This document shows positions 34,141 through 46,072 of a DNA stretch of 64,000 nucleotides, in pieces. The position numbers were made by a program, and so were the translations under genes. Origin of the DNA: Symbiotaphrina buchneri (lineage: Eukaryota > Ascomycota > Symbiotaphrinales > Symbiotaphrinaceae); contig BCIG01000034.1 in assembly GCA_001599915.1 (NCBI GenBank), positions 62,001 to 126,000 of the forward strand. The letters are read 5' to 3'. The notes beneath the pieces are model-generated. The model was not told the origin of the DNA. It ran no database searches and worked only from the letters and a program-made list of their open reading frames with translations. Position 1 is the first letter of the stretch, and each line of letters opens with the position of its first letter.

Positions 34141-36901
34141 ATGGCGACTCAGAAGTCTGTAGACGCCTCGCCGCTGCCACGGCAGTCTGGCAGTACCTAC
34201 GTCGTGCAAATGAAGATCATGCTCCTGATGACAGAAAATCACTTCTCCATGCGTGGTTTCTTTGACGAGAAGCGGATGGCTCAGGCCCTCGAAGCCGGCA
34301 AGCAAATTCTTACAGCGTCTCAGAAAATGGCTCCCGTCCGGGAAGCTCTCGGATCGTCACTCGACTTCTGGACGCAAAGTACCGCTGTCTTCCTACGCGC
34401 TGTACCCGTGCTTGAAGAGCAGTCATTCGCCCCCGGGGATCCTGCGACAGACTCTCAGGCGCTGAGCAGCAGTGCACTGATTGCAGCCAATTTCGTGAAT
34501 CTGCTCAAGGATATCGAGAGGTTGAACGATGTGCTCATAATTGCGAGAAATGCGTTGGCTACGAGGGAGGTGGCACAGGATTTGGCTGCAAAGGCGGAGT
34601 TCGATAAACAGGTGTTGAAGTTGATAAATGTCTGCGTGAGGGTCACGGCAAGTGGGTATGATGGAGAGGCAGGGACAAGAAATGAAGATAAGTGGCAGCG
34701 GGTCATCAATGCTTGTAAGTCATGCTCAGTGGCTGTGGGGACTGCGTTGCCGCCAGATCTTCTAACATCAACACAGATAAGAAGCTCTTGATCACCTGTC
34801 TGCAGTTCCTTCACAACTTTGTCATGCATAACGAGCGTCGAAAGCTCCTGCTCTGGCTGGACCTTTTCGGAAACTCTCCATCTTTCGATCCATACCTTGT
34901 CAACTCCGTGGACCACACATTCAATAAAGCAGAGGCTCAAGCAAATCACGCTCAGGAGCTCCAGTCGTCAGTTAACGTGTTCATCAACTCTCTGCTTGCA
35001 AACCCAGATGGGCTGGCTCACCTCAAGGACCAAATCTTGGCCCCACCAGCCGGAAGTACTACAGTGCCCTATGTCGAGGAAGAAGTGAAGAACCTCAATC
35101 TTGCAGACAATGAACCTGCAAAGGAACGTGTGAGATCTGCAAGTGAACCGCCTCTGGTCAATGCTGCGAGTCAAGGCGGCAGCACAGAGCTGCAGCAGTC
35201 TTCCACACAACCTAATACGACCTCACGATTCCCAGACGACAACGATACGCCAGTTACTGAGGAGGATACTTTGATGACGCGCACTCCGCAATCAGCTGCA
35301 CAAACTCTGCAACTTGCGAAGGAACAATTGATGACGCGGCTTCATGAAGACCCTGGTCTTGAAAGTGAGGACAACTACGATGGCTCTGAAGTGGGAGACG
35401 AGCATGAAGAGGCAGAAGAAGGGGATCTTGAGGGTTCAGATCTCGTCGCAGATGGGAGCAATGATGAGGAAGATGACGATGACTACTACCATCGCCCCGG
35501 AGATCAAGCGCGTGGTCTTCTAACAGACATCCCTCTTGTTCTTGGACCGAACGAAATTGAGGCACTTCCTATGCTCATCCAATCCGGGATTGTCAATCTT
35601 TATGCAACTTCAAGAAATCCGAATCCGACTGAGATAAAGATAGCCAAGAGCATGCAGGCCGTACGGTGCAATATATTGCTAGCTCAAGAGAGCGGAAGGA
35701 ACCTCTTGCGAGAATTGCTCATATTCATAGCTGCTTGGGACCTACCAGACGAAGAGATCTATTTCAAGATGATGATGCAGATTATGGAAGCTATCCTTGC
35801 CAATGGTCTGATGCCGTTTGCTTACCAGACTTTCGGAGAGTGAGTTGACTTGTTTCCGTTTTCCGGCTTCTGTGCTAATTGCCTTCATCTAGGGTCAAGG
35901 ATATCATATCGCCCGCCCAAGCGGTTGTTGTCAAGCTCCTAACGCAGATCTTCCGTGTGAAGCAATCTCACCCAAATACGCCAAGTCAACTTACCATTAA
36001 ACCTACGCCAAGCCCGACCCGTGTTGACGTCCTTATGGTCAAATATCTCTTCACCGTCTTCCGACAGTCCATTATACCGGAGACATGTGCTCTGATTTAC
36101 CTCCAAGGGCAGATCAGAGAAGGCGTCGCACATCCCGAGGACTTTCCGCTCAACCTTTGGGACATGGAACGGGTGTATGAGGGCATCTACCAATTTCTCG
36201 AATTCTTCGCCGTCCTCACCGAGAGTGAAACGTGGAAATCCTTGCTTATCAAGTGGGAGCTCGTTTCTGAACTGATAACCCTTCTGCGAGAGCTAGATAC
36301 AAGCATCCCGAAGGGGTCGCTTGACGGTCGTAACCGTGACAATTCAAGGGCTCAAATCATGCCTTCTGTTGTTCCACAGGGTTCGCATACCAACGATAGT
36401 GATACTCTTCCTGCACCGACTCCTGTTGCTGTTGAACGACCTTACGACCCTACTACTTCTCCCCCGGCTTCCCCTTCACCGCCACCAGCGTCAGCTCCTC
36501 TCTCGGCGGACGACCCATCCCGCTTTGAGTGGCGCAACTTGAAGAAACTCGTCGTATTGGTCCTCTCCTCGCTCGTCTGGAAGTCCCCTATCGTCCAGGA
36601 CCAGATTCGCAACTACGGTGGGATCGAGCAGATTTTGGCTTGCACCAACTACGACGCCCATAACCCGTACATTCGGGAGCACGCCATCATGTGCTTGCGC
36701 TTCTTGTTGGAGGGCAACAGTGAGAACCAGAATATGGTCAGGGAACTGGAGGCGAGGGTGCCGGTGCCGAGCGAGGTGCTGGATAAGAGGGGTTACGAGA
36801 CGTTCATTGATGACAGGGGAAAGGTGGGCTTGAGGAGGAAGGAGGGCGCTGTTGTTGTTGCCACCATGAGTCAGGATAAAGGAGTTGGTCGGGCGGCGTA
36901 G
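34141..36901 (+). CDS. CTR86: CTR86 / ataxin-10 homologue
   Basis: Armadillo-like helical protein of the ataxin-10 family; yeast Ctr86 is essential but its biochemical role is unsettled. Exons 34141-34714, 34777-35839 and 35893-36901 (introns 34715-34776, 35840-35892) give 881 residues. The conserved ataxin-10 C-terminal domain is clear: KKLVVLVLSSLVWKSPIVQD, IRNYGGIEQILACTNYD, NPYIREHAIMCLRFLLEG, NSENQNMVREL. Helical repeats also occupy residues 1-330, interrupted by an acidic disordered insert (SNDEEDDDDYYHRP) and a Pro-rich loop before the final domain. Unlike metazoan ataxin-10 there is no repeat-bearing intron here. Confidence 0.92.
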
Positions 36902-36919
36902 GTCGATGAGTCGTGCTGT

Positions 36920-37020
36920 GGGATGTGTGAGAGTAAGATAGCCACGACCTCATGGATAGCCAGGATACTGGGATATGTGAGAGTAGAGTAGCCAAGGAGC
37001 TCATCGATAGCCAGAATACC
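36920..37020. repeat. Two tandem copies of a ~50-bp unit just after the CTR86 stop
   Basis: Copies start at 36920 (GGGATGTGTGAGAGTAAGAT) and 36970 (GGGATATGTGAGAGTAGAGT), both continuing into an ATAGCCAGxATAC block, with about 80% identity by eye. They lie in the CTR86 3'UTR. Confidence 0.7.
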
Positions 37021-37206
37021 AACTGCAAGATTCGCAATTCCTGTAGGTCCATTGCTGAACTAGCTATTCGAAGATTCCAACCGTAGGATGCACCGCTCAG
37101 CAACCCCGGCCGCTCAACCGCTGCCCTGAAACGCCTTGAAATGCCTGTATGCTGCACCTTCATGCCACCGCGCCCATGCATACCCAATGTGACCGCTGAT
37201 CATCGC

Positions 37207-38035
37207 TCATGCATACATATCATCCCACTCCTCCTCTCCGTCATCCGCCGGTGGCTTCTCGCCCATGGCCGCCTGCATCCTCCGTTCGCGCTCCGCCTTC
37301 TCGCGTTCCTTCTTATCTTTGAGCAGATTGACACGACACAGGGGGCACGTGCTCTGGAGCTTCAGCCACGGCGCTATGCACTCGAGGTCGAAGATGTGCG
37401 AGGAGTGGCAGTGGAGCCGCACGAGGGGGTAAGGGTCTGGATCGCACCCAATGACGTTAACTCCAGGATGCTCATGCAAGCAGGGAAACCCCTTGAAGAG
37501 AGAGGGGGAACAATGGAGAGACCATACCATCTAGAAAAGCATTGTTGCAGATGGGGCACATATCGCTGCTCTTCAGCTTGCTCTTGGGCACGCGCTCCAG
37601 GCCATCCAGGAACTCCTGCGACACGCCCTGCACCTCGCGCGGGGGGTTCTCCGCGCCCTGCATCAGCTCCTCGATCAGGCCCTCCAGCAAGCCCCCGTAC
37701 GCCTCAGCCTGCCCGCGCGGCGGTTGCGCACCCTGCCCCGCTTGCCCCGCGCCGCTACCATCTGTGTTGTTGCTGTTGGTACTGGCGTCGCCGGCGGTCT
37801 CGTTGCGCAGCACTTCGAAGGCGCTGGCGAGCAGACGGAAGGCGGCGCTGACATCGCCGGGCGTCGGCACGCTGTGCGTGTTGTGCGTGTGTGAGGTATC
37901 CAGCGTGTTGAGGTGCGAGAAGAACGTGCTGAGGTCCGGCCGTGGGTGGAAGGGTCGTCCGGAGCGGGTGTTGCTCTCGGTGGAGTTGGTGGAGGAGTTG
38001 GCGGGGATGTTGTGCTCGATTTCGTAGGTGGACAT
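37207..38035 (-). CDS. RING-H2 E3 ubiquitin ligase
   Basis: Exons 38035-37528 and 37436-37207 (intron 37437-37527) give 245 residues. The intron splits the RING: exon 1 ends with SSDMCPICNNAFLD, exon 2 continues PYPLVRLHCHSSHIFDLECI and TCPLCR, completing C-x2-C...C-x-H-x2-H...C...C-x2-C, a RING-H2 pattern. The N-terminal half is low-complexity with a Ser/Thr/Asn-rich start and a Gly/Gln run. The C-terminal 45 residues are strongly charged (KDKKEREKAERERRMQ, then EEEWDDMYA). Architecture with a C-terminal RING-H2 and disordered N-terminus resembles RNF126/RNF115-type ligases, but no zinc finger is seen at the N-terminus. Confidence 0.88.
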
Positions 38036-38417
38036 TTTGAGCGGGAAGTGGGAGTTTGCGAAGAGTGCGGTGGTGTGTGAAGAGAGGATTATTTGGCGCA
38101 CTGTCGCTGAAGAATACTGATCAAGGACTGGGCGCCATATGCGTGGGGGGTTGTCGATATGAGAGGTCGATGATGCGCCAGGCAGCGCAAGAATACGTAC
38201 TCGGGCAGGATGTGCTTATGGTCACCAGCGCACGCCGTAGAACAGCTAGCTGTTACGGCGACCTGGACGGCATTACTACGTTGAACCTCCGAGCACCCAG
38301 TCCAAGACAAGGGCTTTTGTTCACTCTCTTCCGAGGGGAACAATCATGAGACAGATATCCCAACAAACTCCTTTGTTCACGAAGATGCTTCCTTTGAGAT
38401 GTATTTTTCCTGCAGGA

Positions 38418-38427
38418 TATATAAAAG
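38418..38427 (+). promoter_or_regulatory. Strong TATA box
   Basis: TATATAAAAG, 135 bp before the ATG of the small Cys-rich frame at 38562. The rest of 38036-38561 is the divergent spacer to the RING gene and shows no other feature. Confidence 0.55.
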
Positions 38428-38561
38428 CCACCTCACTCCTGCGATAGAATGCTAACAAATATAATTCGTTGTCCAACTTATCTGCCGGCCAGATATCCAG
38501 CTTCAGGCCCCATCTCCTAAGCCCGCCTTCTTTTCTATACTCCCTGCCCGGAGATCTCACA

Positions 38562-38813
38562 ATGTGTCTATATGATCTATTCGTTCACCTCTGCGGCTGT
38601 GCCGAGTACTCATGCGCTATTCCTTGCATCAATTACCCTTGCAAGATACCCAAAAGAGGTGGTGAGCGGACGGTTGTTCTCCCCCTGCTTTGCTCACGTT
38701 GCGGGACAACGCTTACGAGCGAGGTGCTGTATTATACACAGACTAGAGAGTGGGAGCTGAGAGGAGGCGGGGTGTATCCGATACATGGAACCGATAAGCA
38801 TGCGCGGAAGTAG
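38562..38813 (+). CDS. Small Cys-rich hypothetical protein
   Basis: 83-codon frame, unrecognised. It has eight cysteines (positions 2, 11, 13, 18, 22, 27, 44, 47), starting MCLYDLFVHLCGCAEYSCA and including a CSRCGT knuckle, so zinc binding is plausible. There is no signal peptide, so a secreted effector is unlikely. Support comes from the Cys density, the strong TATA box 135 bp upstream and the isolated position between two genes. The open frame extends upstream to 38469, but without an ATG. Confidence 0.45.
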   Translation: MCLYDLFVHLCGCAEYSCAIPCINYPCKIPKRGGERTVVLPLLCSRCGTTLTSEVLYYTQTREWELRGGGVYPIHGTDKHARK

Positions 38814-39108
38814 AAGGTTATGAGATGGATGAGCTACTGGTTACAGGCTGTATAGAGTTCGTAGGAGAACAATAAAGAACAACCAACATGAATATATTCA
38901 AGGATGAGATTTATTGAGCGCCAATGAAAGCCTTCTAGAGGTCAACAAAGCATTGAAAACGAGCCAGGAAAGCCCGCATGAGCCTTGGGAAAGGCTAATC
39001 CTTCTGATCATGATGTTGCGCGGTTGTCTCCCTATGTCGATTGCGTGGTCTCTGAACACTCCGTATTCTCTCTTCCAGGCCTAGTCTCTCCGAGCGAAGC
39101 TGAAACAC

Positions 39109-39616
39109 TCAATACCACGACTCGTCTGCGGATGAATAGGTATTGGGGCGCGGTGGTCTTCGCTGGGGGCGATAGTTCACGCAGAACATTATGATGAATT
39201 CCACAAGGGACCTAATGTTGCTCCAAAGCTTTGACGACCATCTGAATAGAGTATTCCAGAGTCCTGGTTGCTATAGGCTTGTTAGTAGATGTATATAAAC
39301 CCGGAAGAAGTTGTCAGTAGAGAATATGATGACTCACAGAAGCCCTTGTGCCGCTCTCATGTTGTTGATTTGGTTCACGTTGACTGTCGATATCGATGTC
39401 GAAGTTGGTCTTTGTTTCATGCGAGTGTATCTCTGTCCGAATAGATGACAGGGTGAAAGGCGCAGAGACGCCACTGGAAGTGGCTTGTTGTGGCCCAGAA
39501 ACGGCTGTTGAGGAAGCAGAAAAGCGTTCGTCTCGGGATTTGGCTTTCGCTGCCATGCTCGCTGTGAATCGATGTCGGAAATCATCTGTGGACTCAGCGT
39601 TATTAGGGGCAGACAT
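39109..39616 (-). CDS. Small hypothetical protein, two-exon model
   Basis: Exon 1 (39616-39338) is an open frame of 93 codons, MSAPNNAESTDDFRHRF..., hydrophilic, rich in Ser/Thr/Ala. A good donor (GTGAGT) and an acceptor with branch point (ACTAACAAG...TATAG) define an intron 39271-39337; continuing in phase gives a 53-codon exon 2 ending at 39109, with a short hydrophobic stretch (LVEFIIMFCV) and basic tail. An alternative acceptor a few bases on would give a shorter C-terminus. No family recognised. Exon 1 is more certain than exon 2. Confidence 0.4.
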
Positions 39617-41359
39617 TGCAATTTTTGCTTCGATGCGTGGGGGGCACTTTGGTTAAAGTTACTGAATTTCTTGCCTGCAAAGGTGATGATGGTGACTGCA
39701 AAGAGTGTGCATCGTGAACTTTATACACAGTACGAATGAAAGGTGATGTGATGGTAGAAGTTTCAATAGACTTCTATCGTGACCTGCGTTATGAGTACCG
39801 AGCGTCATGCGCACGTGTGTGAATACGTGACGGCACAAACAAAGCCATGTTCATGATGCTTTCTCCTTTCTTTGTGACCTTTTTCTTTATGAGATGAAAG
39901 GGAATGAATCGGAAAAGCTGCAGATATCCAGCACCGTCCTGATGCCATCGACGAGCAGTGACTGCTTCAATAAGTTGACTTCTAGAGCAAGCAAAAGAAG
40001 AAAAAGACGATAGATTCTGAGTGAAACATCTAAGGGCCATGGTTTGAGATGGACTGCTTCACGGAGGGCTGCATCTCCGGAAGCTACCCCGCACTTTTCA
40101 GACAAAGAAGCATGGCTTTTGCGCCTCACGCAAGGTCCAGTACGGTTGTCAACTGGAACTCTACATGTCTCTGACTTTGTTGAGATGGTGGAAAGACTCC
40201 CAGGATATTGGTTTAGCATGAATAAGCCTACCTTAGGTAAGATAGGCTGGATGCTTTTGCTGCATCTCGCTTGCTGACCCCTATCCATGGTTCTCCGCCA
40301 CACGAGCGCGTGGATGCAGATTTAAAACTGCATGTGCTACGGAATTACCTGCTCATAGACTGTCTGACAAAGCAGCGAGTAGCATAAGGTAGCTCAAGGC
40401 GAAACCTGATGAGGATGAAACTGACGACAAACTGATGCGATATTCTGATTGTGTCAGTCTTGGCCCGTTCCTCATGGCCTTCTTTACAATGGACACTACG
40501 GTACCAGTCTTTTTCTGTGATCTCAACGGTTAAAGAACTGTGCGTTACATGATACACCGAACGCCAACATTTAGAGACGCATCGTGGTCAGGGTATGATG
40601 GATCAAACATAGAAGGATAATGCAGACGTCAGGCTGGAGACTGTGGACGATCGAGGACCTATCCTTCCTTGTACCCGTGATCCGTGCATGCATACTGCAG
40701 GGCTTGGCAGTTATGGGAATCGGGTCGAAGCAAGAGCTGATCATCTCAAACGGAGGGCGCCGTCTCGCCTCCATATTGGTCCCGTCCATGGGGTCCGGGG
40801 CGGACCTTAATCTGGTGTCAACCTTTCTTTTGGGTTGGTGCTTACGGCGGGACGGCTGGGGTTGTGGCATCCAACTCCACTGCACGCCAATCAAAATTCC
40901 CGACGAGCCAGGCAGACGGCTCGACTGTGCCTCACAGCTGATCTAGAGCTTCTCCGGACCAATGTCGCACGGGGCAGTTGGGGGCCAAACACGCCTGACA
41001 CCCTTGCAGACGGCGACTTCAGTCATCAATTTAGCAACTCTGGCGTGCAGGATGCAGGAAAGGGAAGTCATGACAGAGGATACTTCGCGGAACTCGGCGC
41101 CAATCCTACCTGTTTCTTCCTCTCTCGTGGTCATTGCAAGACCGCGGACACTTCGCTGTTATGTTACACAAACATGCGGAGCTCTGTTTCCAGAGTCCTA
41201 GCCTTGTGGTGGCCTGAATCTCGGCGTTGAACTCTGATTTATAATGCGTTTATAGACGCGTGCCTGCGCTGTCGTGCGACTTTGTTCCAACTCTATTATC
41301 AAACCATTTGATAGTGCTTCCATGACCCTGCTGGAGTGACCGAGGCAAAGACAGCAACC
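39617..41359. other. Gene-free region, 1.7 kb
   Basis: Promoter side of two divergent genes. Open frames (40571-40894 minus, 40620-40946 plus) overlap each other and show no domain. A short palindrome (CTACCTTAGGTAAG, about 40227-40240) was the only structure noted. Confidence 0.35.
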
Positions 41360-43484
41360 ATGAACACCGGCTCGGTCCCTCCAGATCGCTCCGATGCTCG
41401 AACCGCTCTTCTGATGGAAGGCGAGCAAATTCATCTCGCTCATACTGTACAGTCAGTTAGGAATGGATCAGCAGATACTAGGCGGTTCAAAGCCCCCCTT
41501 GTGACCACATCAGTTACCGCTTCTGCAACAGCTTCAGGGGATAGTGAATCGCATAACAGTTTTGATGAAAAACGACCGCAGCTGGATGGAGGTCCTCGCA
41601 CGTTCCGTAGAGACCTCCAACTCCGGCAGCTTCTGATCTCAGGCTTGACCAGATGGATCATAACTATGCTTCTACTGGCGGCAGAGGTTCTGACCTTGTA
41701 CTATTATGCGAAGGAAGATGAATTATCCACTCGTGCAAAACATATCTTCAACGCCTTGACGACCGGCATTGCCGTTTTGCTCAGTCTGAACTTAGCAGTG
41801 AGTTGCCTATAGTCTGTTCGAAATGACCGGTCGGTTTTGAGCCTTGTCTGACCGAAGTAGGCATCCTTCAAGGGTCTTATATTGCATATGAGATGGAGCA
41901 TACTTGCGAGCCATCCTCGAAGCTTACGGTAGGTCAGTAGCCAGCCCTGTAGCAATGCCGACATGCTAACCGAGGGGATAGGTGGACCTGATCCTTGGTG
42001 CGGATAGTATTACGGTCCTCTTACGCTTCTTGTTCGAGGGGCATTATTCATTTTTCCTGGGAATAGGCCTGAGCTTCTGGGTGAGTGTTATGCATAGACC
42101 AGAGCTCGAAGAGGACATGCTGACCATGTGTTTGCCAGATCCTCCTGAACATTGTAGGCTACGGTTACCAAGTTACAGGTCACTAGCTAACTCCCAGGTA
42201 TAGGGGGCTCAAATATCAACGGCGGTAGTGTCACTTAACTATTCGCTGGAGGACGGATACCAGTCACACACCGTCACCCGACCCGGCAACGCCAGCATTC
42301 CCGATTTGACGTCTTACAACCCAGGGTGGTCGAGTGAAGCGGACTACAGCAGAGAATCGAAATACCTGGCACATGAATATGGGGAAATTGGAGCGAGTTA
42401 TACAACCTGCGACTACTACGCCCCAGACACAGATGCTACATGTCAGTTGTTCTTTGAAGACCCGGATGAGCAAGACTGGCAGTACAGATACAAAGACTAC
42501 AACAATGACGATATCACTATCTGGGCATACTCTAACCGCACAATCAACACCACCTCCATTTGTACACAACTGGCTGTTACGCAGGTCGTCGGGAACAACG
42601 TGACATACGAAGAAAACGGCAAGAATCTCACAGTGGACCTTCTCAGCTCTGGACCGGACTCCATCGTGTACTATATTGGAGGGATGGACTCCATTGGAAG
42701 CTGCGGCCCGAGATGCTCGGAGGTATGGGCATTGCAGTCTCCGCAAGGCGGGTATCCGTACTACAACTTCTGGAAGTGCAATACTTCCGTTACGGAAGTC
42801 ACTAATGCTTACGTTCCGGAGCATTCGGTACCAGATGATCTTGCTGCAATTGCTGCGGCGGCCATCGCTGTTTCCGGCATTAACAACAGTAGCAGCAGCA
42901 ACGCATACATTACCGGGTAAGTACCATCATACCTGCCTTACGCTGTCAGCATTGAGATGACTCAACTAACAGACGCGACTGTCAGATCGTTCTGGGGGAC
43001 ACTCATCAGCGATGACACTTCTGGGATGCAATCAAACCTAGCCCAGTACGCCGCTAGTGTCCTGGCCGCCATGGGCGAACTGAACGACCAAGTCACCATC
43101 GAAGGCTCTCGAGCACCATACGCTGGCTCTCACCTCGCTGTCCAGTGGAATAATGTGATTATTGTGCTTGGCTTTATCGGCGGCGGTCATCTTGTCATGA
43201 TGCTTGTTGCTACGTACATAGCACACGAAGTCTGCATCGCTGACGAGAGCCTTCTGGCGAATGCAAGGCTCCTCAAACGTAAGGCTGCCCCCACTGCACT
43301 TGTGTTCATTACCGCACGTTACTGACTGCCCACTGCAGCTATACTGGACATGATACCAGAGCTTAAAAACCTGGATGACGGCGAACAGATTGCGAAGAAG
43401 TTCGCGAAGCGGATCCTGTATACCAACGGTCAACGCGAGAATAACACGCGATATGATCTGCGTATTGGCGCTGTTGGACAATGA
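41360..43484 (+). CDS. Fungal-specific multi-pass membrane protein with large extracytoplasmic domain; exon 2 out of frame
   Basis: Family widespread in Pezizomycotina without known function. Exons by signals: 41360-41797, 41861-41928, 41982-42080, 42139-42178, 42229-42916, 42986-43278, 43339-43484. Membrane helices: LTRWIITMLLLAAEVLTLYYY, IFNALTTGIAVLLSLNLA, YSFFLGIGLSFW+ILLNIVGYGY, and a C-terminal WNNVIIVLGFIGGGHLVMML (in part). Between the last two lies a large domain with many N-glycosylation sites (NRT, NTT, NVT, NCS-type) and paired cysteines. Family landmarks SLNLA-ASFKG, VDLILGADS and VTVSLNYS...RPGNAS join well except that exon 2, which reads ASFKGLILHMRWSILASHPRSLR, is 68 nt long and leaves phase 2 whereas exon 3 must start in phase 0. 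All other joins are in phase. Either a one-base change, a sequencing error or an unrecognised splice is present. Confidence 0.7.
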
Positions 43485-44366
43485 CTGAACGGGCTTTGCG
43501 AGGGGTTTGTGTTCAAGGAGAGATTCTATATGGGTGACAGGCGTCTTACCGGTTCTATTGTATCACACAAGCACAGGGAAATGTTTTTGCATTCTTAGCC
43601 AAGGATTTTCATTTTCTTGTCGGCGCCTCTAAGACATAGCGAAATCATTTATACTTTCCAATTCTAGATTTCCTTAGCATATGAGATGATGAAGTCCGAC
43701 ATATCTTCGGGAGCCTGACTTAGAAGCTAGGACAGTCTATGAGTGGCGTCTCCGGGACTGTAAGGTCCCGAATCGTACTATATCTTGTCAGACCTCCCTC
43801 CCGCGGACTGAGACTCTGTTTCATGTGTGGCGCCGGATGGAACGAGAAGACCGCCGTGAAAACGTGCCAACAAATATTCTGTGCCCTAGCTGAGCCAATC
43901 TGGGGGCTGAACCTACAGATTAAGGCATCCGCATTGAGCTGATATATCTGCACACCCAATGTTAACTCTCAAGCCACCCCGTCGGCAGTCTCGGAGGGTG
44001 AGCGCATGGTGGCCGCTTCGGCTACTGTACAGGCCATCAGCCCCTGAACCCCTGGCCCCTTTTGCTGGTCAGCTTGACTAGGGACGCGGAGAGCAGCTGA
44101 AAAAGATACACTGCGATTAAAAAATAAATGGCAATGATTCATGAATGGACTCATCTCTGGTTTGTTCTTTACGCATGACGTGGTAAGTCCTTCAAAACTT
44201 GGCGCTTTGTTTGCTCCCCTTCGCTGTGTTGTTCGTTCTGTGCGGGGTAGCCCCTATTCACGGCTACTCCCCGATGACTCCGGGAGATTGTAGCAAACAT
44301 TTTGCTGAGTCAACCAAACGGCAGCAAGGAGGATATAAAAAGGCTGGAACCCGCCAATTTTTTCTT

Positions 44367-44399
<33 letters not shown>

Positions 44400-44449
44400 C
44401 AGGTTCTTGGTGTTAGTATTCTTTTATTATACTTCCGTATATCTGTGAT
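43485..44449. other. Spacer before the pseudogene region
   Basis: No gene seen. It ends in a pyrimidine tract that includes an uninterrupted run of 26 T. Confidence 0.4.
44369..44394. repeat. Homopolymer T26
   Basis: 26 consecutive T, preceded by CTTTC and followed by AAAATC. No target-site duplication or reverse-transcriptase remnant was found beside it. Confidence 0.9.
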
Positions 44450-46072
44450 TTGTTCCTATGTATATACATGCGAATTATGTCGCTCTTGGGCAGGACCCGT
44501 TCAGGGGTCATTATCGATCTCGTCTCCGACGATGAAGGGCCAGTCACAAAGCTGGTGAGGTCTGATCTTCTCCCCAGCAGGCACCATGGCCGCCGGAGAC
44601 CCAATGCCAATGTGCTCGGAAAAATCATCCAGACATGCCGAGAGGCCGGGATACCCGAGGAGGAACTCCGTACCCGCAATGGCCAAACCCCCACAACTGA
44701 GGTTCAACACTCACTCGGAGCATATTTTGAAGATCTGCAAGCTGAAAATCCGACGAGGAGCTGATAGACATGGCGGTTGAACATGGAAGCGTGTTTTCCA
44801 CGACATGAAACTCTCGGAAAACGAGCTGGAGGTGCAAGATAGGCAACATCCAGAGAAGCTCTGATCCCTATATCACCGAAGTCTGGGAATAGAGAGTGGC
44901 TAAACCAACAGGACGTACTACCAGCCAAACCTATCCTGACCCTTGACATGGCTGCAGGAAACTGGGTGCTCCGCGTGGCCCAAAGTGGCTTGAAAGGCTG
45001 CGGCCACCTTGAGCGCTAACTAGCAGTCGCAATGGAGAACGAAATCTTTGAAGAAATGCAGATGGGAGAGTCAAAGGAAGATGTAAAGAACGTCAATGGT
45101 CAGGTCAAGACTCATGCTCGCAAACGTGTGCAGGAGACAACAGAGTGGCAGGAGCCAACCAACACCACGTACCAACCGGTCAACGTGCACCAAGTGGCAA
45201 CTCGACCTCCACCATTTGGAAGCTCTCCTAATCTCAAACCTCGAGGTCTGACAGGACTGTCTCCGCTTGACAGCTCTCCGCCCTGCACCGACCATATGGG
45301 TCGCCATAATCGCTTCCAGGATGTCGACAGCGTTGCATCCTTCCCTCGCGTTACCGCTCACCGCGTGCACTTCGAGGACGATGATACACGAGATTCAGGG
45401 CATACCTTGACACGATCGAGATTCCATTGCAAGTTGGAGGTATTCCTGAGCGAGACATCGGCCCTGTGATCCCAGAGACCCAGCCTGGAGTCTACCTTTG
45501 GCTCAACGTCTTTACCAGTCTTCCGTAGATGAGTTACCAGTCTGCGGACATTTCAGTAACCTGACTGCGTCTAGAAAGAGACGTTCCCAGCGGTCGTGGT
45601 GCACAAAGGGTCGTTGATACTGCGTAGGATGAGGAGCCAGCGATTTATATCCGAGTCCCTGATGCACAACGATATTGTCCTGGCCATTGCGGGTTTCTGG
45701 GTACAAAATTAGCCCAACTCGGGCAGTGAGGTTCCGCTGCTGCTGAAGGTTTCATCCACGGCCGATCTACCGAGGGCCTCTCACGAACGAAAGGCGCTTT
45801 GTTCAGTGATCTTAGCTTCGACGATCGACTCGACCGGGCGAATGCAGAAGAGATGGGCAAACAGAGCACGAGCAACGTAAACATACTCAAGCTGTCGTAT
45901 CGACGTTCGCAAAAACCACTTTGCTTGTGGCGCTGTCAGATGTTTCCTAGACCTCCCAACATGCTGCAGATCGTCTAATCGGGAGGAACCATGGTCATCC
46001 GGGGGCACGCTCACAGCAAGCAGGCAAATATAACATCGCAGACAGATATTCATCTAGATATTCCCCTAGATA

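Noticed and set aside
40571-40946. Overlapping open frames on both strands
   Set aside because: Neither has a domain, and each is explained by the other's composition.
44369-44394. T26 as the tail of a retroelement
   Set aside because: No reverse transcriptase, endonuclease or target-site duplication nearby; homopolymer alone is not enough.
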